Source: Cochliopodium minus (lineage: Eukaryota > Discosea > Himatismenida > Cochliopodiidae). Taken from it: DNA of 24,252 nt. Every line of letters starts with the position of its first letter. Positions within the stretch are counted from its first letter, which is position 1. The notes beneath the pieces were generated by a model, which ran no database searches, had not been told where the DNA came from, and saw nothing but the letters and a program-made list of their open reading frames with translations. Of the stretch, positions 12,118-21,271 are shown piece by piece. The translations under genes and the position numbers were made by a program. Location: the NCBI GenBank assembly GCA_024220525.1, contig JAMYWO010000463.1, positions 1 through 24,252 on the forward strand, read 5' to 3'.

Positions 12118-12198
12118 ATTTTTTATTTCAAATTTTTTATTTCAAATTTTTTATTTCAAATTTTTTATTTCAAATTTTTTATTTGAAATTTTTTATTT
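12118..12198. repeat. 14-bp tandem repeat abutting the assembly gap
   Basis: About five head-to-tail copies of CAAATTTTTTATTT run directly into the N block; the last copy is altered (GAAA in place of CAAA). They lie in the intron after the DH exon. The repeat is the likely cause of the assembly break. Confidence 0.9.
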
Positions 12199-12799
12199 NN
12201 NNNNNNNNNNNNNNNNNNNNNNNNNNNNNNNNNNNNNNNNNNNNNNNNNNNNNNNNNNNNNNNNNNNNNNNNNNNNNNNNNNNNNNNNNNNNNNNNNNNN
12301 NNNNNNNNNNNNNNNNNNNNNNNNNNNNNNNNNNNNNNNNNNNNNNNNNNNNNNNNNNNNNNNNNNNNNNNNNNNNNNNNNNNNNNNNNNNNNNNNNNNN
12401 NNNNNNNNNNNNNNNNNNNNNNNNNNNNNNNNNNNNNNNNNNNNNNNNNNNNNNNNNNNNNNNNNNNNNNNNNNNNNNNNNNNNNNNNNNNNNNNNNNNN
12501 NNNNNNNNNNNNNNNNNNNNNNNNNNNNNNNNNNNNNNNNNNNNNNNNNNNNNNNNNNNNNNNNNNNNNNNNNNNNNNNNNNNNNNNNNNNNNNNNNNNN
12601 NNNNNNNNNNNNNNNNNNNNNNNNNNNNNNNNNNNNNNNNNNNNNNNNNNNNNNNNNNNNNNNNNNNNNNNNNNNNNNNNNNNNNNNNNNNNNNNNNNNN
12701 NNNNNNNNNNNNNNNNNNNNNNNNNNNNNNNNNNNNNNNNNNNNNNNNNNNNNNNNNNNNNNNNNNNNNNNNNNNNNNNNNNNNNNNNNNNNNNNNNNN
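12199..12799. other. Assembly gap (601 N)
   Basis: Undetermined bases. The plus-strand DH exons and the minus-strand kinase converge here, and both lack 3' ends, so real coding sequence is missing. The gap length is not a round number and is probably an estimate. Confidence 1.
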
Positions 12800-12937
12800 T
12801 TTGTTCAAAAAAAAAAAAAGTTAAATCAATGAAAATGAAATCCAAAGATTAATTAAAATAAAAAAAAAAAAAGAAAAGAAAAAAAATCATTAAATCAAAC
12901 GGAAAAATTAAAAAAAATTCAAAGAAAAAAAAATTAC

Positions 12938-13172
12938 TTGAAAAAATATTTTTTTGTTGAACAAAATGTCCTGAAAAGTGTCCAACGCTTGATGATTGTT
13001 CCACCAATGAGAGTGGAAGTTAGCCAAGAACTTGATTGCCTCCAATCCTTCCTCTACCTTCATTCCTTCAAAGAGAGTAGGAACGTATCCTCCTAACAAA
13101 ATAAATTTAATAAAATAAAATTAAAGAAATAAAAAATTTGAAATAAAAAATAAAAAATTTGAAATAAAAAAT

Positions 13173-13205
<33 letters not shown>

Positions 13206-16200
13206 TTTCAATTTTTAAAATAAAAATTTTAAAATAAATAAAAAAAAAAAAATTAACCCGGTTTTTCGCTCCAACAGTCTTCCAATACCCAGACGTAACT
13301 CTTGGTATCTGCATTGGCGCCTGTGAAGTAACAGTGAGGGATTTGCCTTTTAACGATGAAGTCTAGACGAGGAACAACTTCTGCGTGGACAATATGGGAT
13401 GTTGCGTAAAGTCCTAGAAAAAATTTGGGGAAAATATTAAAGAAAAGTTTTCTTCATTAAATCTCAAACGAAATTATTTTTAAATAAAAAAAAATCAATC
13501 AAAAAATTAACAAGAAAAATTAACAAGAAAAAATAAAATCAAAAATTAAATTTGAAAAATATTTTATAAAATAATAATAAATAATAAATTGAAAAAAAAA
13601 AAATAATTAAAGTCTATTTTTTTTAATTGAAGAGTTTCAAAAAAAATAAAAAAAAATAAAAAAAATGGAAATAATTACAAAAATAATAAAAAATAATAGT
13701 AATAAATTGAAAAAAATAGTTTTAATTAAAAAGAAAAAGAAAATAAAAAAATGAATAGAATAAATGTAAAAATGTGTTAAATACCCAAATTGTGCCTGTT
13801 TTTGGAATCAATATCATTCTCGGGTAACATGACAACAACAGAAGAAGGCAACTTGATTTTACCATTACGACTGCTGTGATGGCCGTAAGAATGGTAAGAA
13901 AGCTCGACCCTCCAAGAATGCACTCCCTCCTCGAATCCCTTCCTCTTCTCCATTTCCTCTACGTGTCCCACCTCCACGGTGTCGTCTTGTCCGATGATAG
14001 AGTTCATTCGGAATGCTTCAGTGATCCATTTCGATGTCACTTCGTTGATGTTGCGAGGGATGATAATGTTTCCTTTTAAATTTATAATAAAAATAAAAAT
14101 AAAATATTAAAAATTAAAAAATAAAAATTAAAAAATAAAAATAAAATAATATTAAAAATCAAAAATTTGAAATAAAAAAATTTTGAAATAGAAAATTAAT
14201 AAATAAAAATCAAAAATATGAAATTAAAAAATTTAAAATTTTAATAATAAAAATTGATTAAATAAAAAATTAAAATAATTAAAAATAAAATAAAAATAAA
14301 AGAAAAAAAACAAATGATTAATTTTGATTTTATTACCATCTTCGTAATTATCATAGGTGTTATCATATCGCTCAATTTTTTCAACTCTTTTAATGGGCTC
14401 TACGCTTCTGTACTCATAAGAGCTTTGTTGGCTGTTATCTCCGAATCCTGCCCATGGATCTTCACTGTATTCGTCACCTATTAAAAAATAATTAAAAAAT
14501 TATTTAAAATTTAAGTGATCCTTATAAAAGAATTTTATAAAATTAAAAATAATTAAAAATAATTAAAAATAATTAAAAATAATTAAAAATTACTTTTTTT
14601 TAAATAATTAAATTCTGTAATAATTTTCAAAAATAAATTTTGATCGAAAAAATAAAAATTTAGATTTAATTTTAAAAAATAAAAAATAAAAAATAAAAAA
14701 TAAAAAATAAAAAATAAAAAATAAAAAATTAAAAAATAAAAAATTAAAAAATCAAAAAATCAAAATAAAAAAATAAAAAAATAAAAATAATAAAAACAAT
14801 AAAAAATATTTAAAAATTAGTTTTTTTTTAAATAGAAGAGAAAAAAAAAATTTTAAAAAAATTTACCACCGACATTTCTCTTGTTGAAACCAAACCTTTC
14901 TCTGTCTTCTCTGTAACGCCTGTACTCGCTCTCCTCACTGTCGAACTCGCTGTACTCCATCTGTCTAGGAGTCTTCCCATTAGTTTCTCCTCTCCTAGAA
15001 GATTTCCCTCCCTTGCTGCTTTCCATCGTCTCTTCTTCCAACTCTCTTTCCCTTTGAAGTTGTTTCTTTTTTTCTCTTTCTAATTCCCTTTCTCTTCTTC
15101 TTTCTTCTGCAACTTTATTAAAGAAAAAATTAAAATTAAATTTTAAAAAAAATTTGTTTTAATTTTAACAATAAAATGAACCATCTTAAAAACAATGAAA
15201 ATTATAAACAATCTTGAGAATTAATTAGATAAATTAAATTAAAATTTTTTAAATAAAAATTGTAACTTAACAAATTAAAAAAGTGAATAAATCTTCTTAC
15301 AAAAAATAAATTAAAAAAAAAATATTAAGAGAATTAGATAAATTAAATTGAAAATTTTTCAAAATAATTAAATGTTAGGATGTTGTTTAAAATAAATTAA
15401 AATTTTTAAAAAATAATAAGTCAATAAAAAATGAACAATACAACAAATTAAAAGAGAATCAAAAATGAATTACTTCTTTCTCTTTCTTTTTCTTCTTCGG
15501 TTTGATAGCTAGGGTTGATTTTTTTGAGATACCTTACTTCAGCTCTCTTGAACTTCTTGAGCTTGTAAGGGTCCACAGGATCCTCCCAAGAGACCTTGAT
15601 CTCCGTCACCTTGTTGAAAGGATCGATGGGGTTGAAGTTGCAGTGGATCCCCTGTTGGTAGAGCAAGTCTCTCAGAAGTTTTTGGTTTGTGATGTCTGCG
15701 TACCATGCGCTATCGAATTTCAAAACCTTGAAAAAGAATTGAATTAAATTAAAAACAAATCTTATTTTTTTTAGGGATCTGCTAATTTTGTAAGTTTATT
15801 AATAAACGTTATCAAAAATCTTCAATATATGAACTCATTTAAAAATTCTTTGAAATCTTCTGATTGATATCTCAATGATATCTTTATTCAATGAATTGAT
15901 TCACAAAAAAAAATTTTTGGAGAATCTAATTAATATACTTGTATTGATAAAGAAATATATTTTGTTTTAAATTTTGATTCTTGAATAATATTATTTCAAT
16001 AATTTCAAAATCAAAATTTATTTATCTTCGTATAATCGAAATTCTTTAATATTGAAGGATATTATCTAATTGAAATCATACCTTTGAATATAATCCTTCG
16101 CTGGATGCCTTCATGATTATACTTCTGATGAATTCCAAGGCCCTGGCTAATCTGGGTTTGGTATTCTCTATGGATTTCTGCTTCACTTGCAAAAATATAT

Positions 16201-16222
16201 TTTGGAGATCTATTTTGTCCAT
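12938..16222 (-). CDS. PUB-like + coiled coil + APH/CHK-type kinase, 3' end lost in gap
   Basis: Exons on the minus strand, 5' to 3': 16222-16082, 15726-15474, 15112-14867, 14477-14337, 14072-13785, 13413-13258, 13092-12938; phases agree at every junction and give 460 residues before the gap. ATG at 16222. Residues ~10-75 resemble a PUB domain (LARALEFIRSIIMKASSEGL; KFDSAWYADITNQKLLRDLL), a fold that in PNGase and UBXD1 binds p97/Cdc48. A Glu/Arg/Lys-rich coiled coil (ERERELEREKKKQLQRE) and an acidic, Tyr-rich disordered linker follow. From ~residue 261 the protein matches aminoglycoside-phosphotransferase/CHK-like kinases: NEVTSKWITEAFRMN, a strand pair ending in LPSSVVVML (strand carrying the usual ATP-site lysine position), SYVWVLEDCWSEKP (hinge) and FLANFHSHWWNN (helix before the catalytic loop). 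The HxD...N loop and the metal-binding aspartate would be in the gap, so activity cannot be judged. Substrate unknown. The PUB call is tentative; the kinase fold is fairly firm. Confidence 0.75.
14541..14590. repeat. 10-bp tandem repeat in kinase intron
   Basis: Five perfect copies of AATTAAAAAT inside the intron between the exons at 14867 and 14477. Confidence 0.9.
14672..14735. repeat. 7-bp AAAAAAT microsatellite in kinase intron
   Basis: About nine near-perfect AAAAAAT units in the same intron as the 10-bp repeat, decaying into AAATCAAAAAATCAAAAT further right. Confidence 0.85.
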
Positions 16223-16716
16223 AATGCTTTTTTCTATTCGATATATCTATTATATTCGTTATATTTTTTTAATTTGTCCAAAAAAGTACTATTGTCTTTG
16301 ATATGGATAGGATTGATGGTTATTTTGCAAAAAAAGATTTAATTCTATCTTTTGCTCTCTTCCAATCTTTTTTTTTATTATATTTTCTTTGATACAAATT
16401 TCACAATGAATTGATTTTGGGTGGATTCATGGAACGGTTCCAAGATTTAGATTTACATTTCTATATTTATTTCATAATCCAAGATTTTAAAGCAGATTCA
16501 ATAATTTGAAAAAAAAAAATTTTTATAGAAGCTTATTGAAATACAGATCACTCATCTTGAGGATAGCAAGAATTTTATTTTGTTTCAAATTTTAAATATT
16601 AAAAGGATTTTTATTTGCTTTGAATTTGATCGAATTGGGTTTCATTTCAAAAATAAAATCTATTTTACATAACAATAAGGATGATACCCTAACCAATTTT
16701 TTTTTTAAAAAAAAAA
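16223..16716. promoter_or_regulatory. Divergent promoter region between kinase and nuclease genes
   Basis: 494 bases between two divergent start codons, so it must hold both promoters or a shared one. Complex AT-rich sequence; an A9 run lies directly before the ATG at 16717. No specific element was identified. Confidence 0.45.
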
Positions 16717-18571
16717 ATGAAGATCACAAAAAAACTCTTGGCGGATAGATTCTACAAGATAAAGGGAGTAGATGAACCATTGCCATCAGTTACAACGATA
16801 TTGGATGTGATAAATAAGCCTTCATTGCTACATTGGGTTGCTAGTAAACTCTTTTTTTTATTTTATTCAAATTATAAAGCGCCATAAAAAAATAAACAAG
16901 AAATTATACTCGAGATCTTCGATATGTAATTGTATTTGAAACATCTTTAAATTTATTTATTATTTTAATACCATTCATCAAAAATTAAATGTCTCATCTT
17001 CTTGATTATGAAATGGATAGATTCCATTTGAGATATAGAATTAGATATAACTATATCTCATCAAAATATTAAAGATATTCTATCATAAAGGCATATCTCT
17101 AATATATAATCATTTATTTCTCAGAAAAAAAAATTTAATCATCCTTATAAATTCATCACCTTCTAATTAACATCAATTCATAGCTGTATCACATAAATAT
17201 AGCGAAACACAATTATTAAACAATTGGGATAAGGTGACAGGAGATAAAGGAAAAGAATATACCTCACATGTACTCAAACAGGCGAAAACACAGCACATAA
17301 TAACCAGAGATGCATCTGCCAATTTCGGAACGAATGTTCACAAGTAAAATAAAAAAAAAAAAATATTAAAATCTCTTATCAACATAAGAAAATCTCCATT
17401 TTTTTTTCCCAATAAAATTTCTTATCCTATTCAATATTTTTGACTTTAATATTTTCTGATTTTAATCTCTTTTTATTTATTTTTGCGATTTTTTTATTTA
17501 AATCTCTTTTCTATATTTTGGTGCTTTCATTTCAGTTTTTTTATTTTTTATTTATTTATAGTCTTTTTTATAAATAAATTTATTAATTAAAATTTAATAA
17601 ATAAATTTATTAATTAAAATTTATAAATGATTTCTATTCATTAATTTGTTTTAATTATTTTAATTTTTTAATTTTTTTAATTAATTTTATTTTTTTGTTT
17701 ACTTAATTAAATACAATTTTTTTTAAATTAATTTTATTTTTTTGTTTATTTAGTGTTAATCTCATTCATTTTATTTCAAATTAATTTTTATTAATTCATT
17801 AATAATAATAAATTTTTTTTTTAAAAATAATTTTCAAAAAGATTGATAGAGAATCACTTAAGAGGGGAAGTAATCGACTTGGACTTACTGGAACCCATCA
17901 CAAGAAAAGCTTTCGAAAAATTTTTGGTGTGGAAGAAGGGAACCAACTTTCAGTTTAAAGAGTTGGAGATGCAACTCCATTCAAAGCTGTACAGGTATGC
18001 TGGTACTGTTGATGCTATTGCTACTGAAATTGTTAAGGATCCTGTGACGGGCAATGAGGTCACTAAGACTTCTTTGTTTGATTGGAAAACTTCTAAAGGT
18101 AATTGCAATAAAAAAAAATAAAAATAGAAATAAAATGAAAAATAAAAAAATAAAATGGAAATAAATAAAAATAGAATTAAAATTAAAATTAAAAATAAAA
18201 ATAAAATAAAAAATAAAAAATAAAAAATGAAATTAAAGATCAAAAAAAAAATAAAAAATAAAAAATAAAAAATAAAAATAAAATAAAAATAAAACTAAAT
18301 TTTTTTTTCATAAAAATTAAAAGTGATTTATGATGTAAATGCACTTCAAATTTCTGCTTATGCTCATGCTTACGAGGAAATGTTTGGGGTGAAAATAGAC
18401 AACTGTTATGTGGTGAGAATCGATCAAATAACCAAAAGTGTGGCCGTAAAAACTGTCAAAAATATCGAACATTCTTTCCGTACTTTCAAATGTGCTTTGT
18501 TCTTGTATAATTCCATGAAGAAAAGCCATTTTCTTTCTAGCAAAGATGATGGAAATGATTTATTTATTTGA
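16717..18571 (+). CDS. PD-(D/E)XK (RecB/phage-exonuclease-like) nuclease
   Basis: Exons: 16717-16843, 17184-17343, 17842-18098, 18324-18571 (TGA stop); phases 1, 2 and 1 are consistent, giving 263 residues. ATG at 16717. The N-terminus has LPSVTTILDVINKPSLLHWV, the opening motif of phage/bacterial-type exonucleases of this superfamily. It is followed by FGTNVHKLIENHLRG (helix with the conserved GT-VH pattern, His95), ELEMQLHSKLYRYAGTVDAI (Glu138 and Asp153), the core LFDWKTSK (Asp176, Lys178) and ALQISAYAHAYEEMFG (Gln190 motif IV). All residues expected for a two-metal PD-(D/E)XK active site are visible, so an active DNA exonuclease is likely. Mitochondrial MGME1 belongs to the same superfamily, so mitochondrial DNA maintenance is one possible role, but no clear targeting peptide is seen. 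The N-terminal motif looks more phage-like than MGME1-like. Intron-bearing and compositionally like its neighbours, hence not a recent arrival. It is divergent from the kinase and convergent with VTI1. Confidence 0.88.
17569..17627. repeat. Two-copy tandem repeat in nuclease intron 2
   Basis: Two copies of a ~27-bp unit containing ATAAATTTATTAATTAAAAT. A second imperfect pair (TTAATTTTATTTTTTTGTTTA) follows at about 17680-17750. Both are in the intron 17344-17841. Confidence 0.6.
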
Positions 18572-18695
18572 ATTAAAAAAATTTTTGTGAATAAAAAAAA
18601 AAAATAATCAAAAAAAATATTTTTAAAAACATTTAATTGTAATAAAAAAATTTTCATTTATAATTTATCTTTTTTTATTTAAAAAGGCGCCTGTT
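18572..18695. other. Short convergent intergenic spacer
   Basis: 124 bases separate the nuclease stop from the VTI1 stop on the opposite strand. It must hold both 3' UTRs, or the transcripts overlap. An A-rich patch at 18590-18620 may serve as polyadenylation sequence, but this is not distinctive in such AT-rich DNA. Confidence 0.5.
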
Positions 18696-20959
18696 TTATG
18701 TCCTCCAGTTTAAATAGAGGATGGCACCAATGGCAGCAAGTTCACAAAGAACGATAAATAACAATATACATTTATTAGTTGCAACCCTTCTTGCCATGTT
18801 GCCGAGAATTCTTCTAGATTTTCCCATGTTATCATCTATTCTATCTAACTAAAAAAAAATAAAATAATGAAATAATTATTTTAAAAAAATACAAAAATGA
18901 AAAAATGAAAAAATAAAAAATAAATAAAAATGTAAAAAATAAAAATTTACAAAAAATAAAATATGAATAAAATTAAAAAATAAATAATGAAAAATAATTT
19001 TAAAATATAATTTACAAAAAATAAAAAATAAAAAAATGAAAAATAATTGAATAATTAAACAAAATCATTATGATATTAATAATAACAAAAAATAAAAATA
19101 TGAAAAATTTTAAAAAATAAAAAATGTAAAAATAATGAAGAAAAAAATAATTAAGAAAAAATAATGAAGAATAATGAAGAAAAAATCAAAAATAAAAAAT
19201 TGAATAATTTTAATAAAATTTAAAAATAAAAATATTAAAAAATAAAAATTTAAAAATAAAAATAAAATGATAAATTTGTTACATTATCACCAACACCCTC
19301 CAAAACCTCTCTTTGTCTTCCCAACTCACCAAGGGTATGTCTTCCCACCTCCTCAGTTTGCTTGACCAACCCATAACTCCTCTTGATACTCTGAGTACTG
19401 TCGTCCAACAAAGAGGTATCCTCCAAAATCTGAATTCTCTGTTCATTCTGTCTGATGTCAACATTAGTGGGTGATGAATCATTTATCAATGTATTATAGT
19501 TATCTCCTAAATTTTTTAAAATTTTTTGAATTTAATTTTTGTTTTGTTCAATTATTTCTGATTTATTTATTTATTTCTTTATTTCCAATTTTTATTCTTT
19601 ATTTAAAATTATTTTAATGCCAATAATTTTATATTTAATTTTCATTTTAAATTGTATTTTTATTAATTTTATTTTTATATACTTTTTATTTTTAATAACT
19701 TTTTTAATTTAAAATTGTATTTATTTCAATATTTTTATTTTTATTTGTTTCTTACGTTATTTTTAATTAATTTTATTTTATTTTTAATTTATTTTTATTT
19801 TTATTTGTTTCTATCATTTACTGATTTTAATTTTTATTAAATTAAATTTATTTATTTTTAAAAAATAAGGACAAACCTTTTTGTAACTCTCTCCTGATGT
19901 TCTTTATGTCGGAATAATAAGTTTTCATTTTGTTGGAGATTTGTCTGCATTGATTGGGACCGATTTTCTCGATGAGTTCTTCCATTTTGCGGAGAATGTT
20001 ATCCAATCCTAAAATATCCTTTTGGATGTCTTGTATGCTTTGTTTCTTTCTTTCTGTTTTTTCCACAATGATTTTTAAATGAATAAAATGAGATGATGAA
20101 AAATGATTCAAAAATAAGGAATTTTGTTAGTTGAAAAAAAATCTTCCGCTAATTAATTTTTTTTGTGTTTAATATTTTTTTTCTGATTTATTTTTTATAA
20201 AGTTCAAAAAATCTTGATCTTTATTTGATTTCTTTCAAAATATTTCGAAAAACTTGTTTTAAAATGAAAATTCTTTGCACCAAATTTTTTAAAGATCTCT
20301 TTGTATCAATTAATTGAAACAGGTTTAATTGATAACAATGATATTTAAAAATGATTTCTAAAAAAAATTTTGGGGGAGCTCATTATTCCATTGATGAACA
20401 TATCTTTATCAAATAAAAAAAAGAAATTTTTATTTTTTTGTTTTAATTTCGATGCTTGAAAGAAATGAATTTTGTAGATCTCACTTTATTCTATTTTGAT
20501 AAGGTTTTATAGAATCTTCATCGTTCTATTTATGTTATTTATGATTTTTATATGATTGATCTATAAGATATATTTCTTTGGATAGATAATTGATGTTTCA
20601 GAAAACTATTTATCTTTCTTTATTTCTTTGATTTTATAATTATTTTTCATATTTCGTTCCTATATTGATTTATTGGTTTGATAAGGAATGCATAATTTAA
20701 CATAATTTATCAAAATGATTTCATATCCAACTATTTTATTTGTTTATTACCTCCAACAAGATTTTCCAATGTGCTTAATTTCTTTTGTACTTTCTTTACA
20801 TCAAAATTATATTGTTCGTCATGTCCTTAATATTTTAATTGGTATGGGTTTTTAGTTTGATTGAATCACATTTAAAAATTATTTAGGTTATATTTTGTAA
20901 TTATGGTAAGGTTTAATTTGATATATGTACAGAAAAGTAAAACCTTGTAGAATTTCCAT
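18696..20959 (-). CDS. VTI1: Vti1-type Qb-SNARE, complete
   Basis: Tail-anchored Qb-SNARE that works in Golgi-to-endosome/vacuole and endosomal membrane fusion. Exons 5' to 3' on the minus strand: 20959-20944 (16 bases), 20825-20751, 20053-19877, 19506-19283, 18848-18696 (TAA); all phases fit, giving 214 residues, close to the usual length of Vti1 (~217). The N-terminal part forms the expected three-helix region (RKKQSIQDIQKDILGLDNIL; KMKTYYSDIKNIRREL). The SNARE motif starts at about residue 115 and carries EVGRHTLGELGRQREVLEGV, with the ionic-layer glutamine at Gln154 (RQRE). It continues LDRIDDNMGKSRRILGNMAR, then basic VATNK and a C-terminal membrane anchor ILLFIVLCELAAIGAILYL. The second intron is long (697 bases). 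The tiny first exon rests on phase agreement (GGT donor, codon GGA formed) and on giving a natural start MEILQGHDEQYNFD. Identity secure; exon 1 less so. Confidence 0.93.
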
Positions 20960-21271
20960 TTCAATAAATATATTTATGATTCAAATAACCAATTGGAGTG
21001 CAAAGAATTCAAAATTTTTTTATATTTATAATATATTCTGACAAAAAAAACACTAACAAAAAAAAATTTTGATACATAAAGTTATTGTTATCAAGATACA
21101 GATTTTATTTGAATTGGATTTATTCAAGAGAAAAACCATTGATAAAAAAATTTAAATCAAAAAAAAATTTTCGTAAGAAATTTCTATTTCAAAGATATTG
21201 AAAAATCATTCCAAAACTGTATTTTAACTGTCAATTCAATCTAATATTAATAGCAGTTTAAAATCAGGAAG
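20960..21271. promoter_or_regulatory. Divergent promoter region between VTI1 and transporter
   Basis: 312 bases between divergent start codons. Complex AT-rich sequence with several A-runs on the plus strand; no recognisable element beyond that. Confidence 0.45.

Noticed and set aside
12165-12845. Open frames spanning the N run on both strands
   Set aside because: They exist only because N codons contain no stops.
14541-14735. Regularly repeated AT units resembling an array
   Set aside because: Simple tandem microsatellites with no spacers; not CRISPR and located in a eukaryotic intron.
16113-16301. Plus-strand open frame opposite kinase exon 1
   Set aside because: Shadow of the minus-strand first exon (16222-16082), which has a start codon and phase-consistent splicing.
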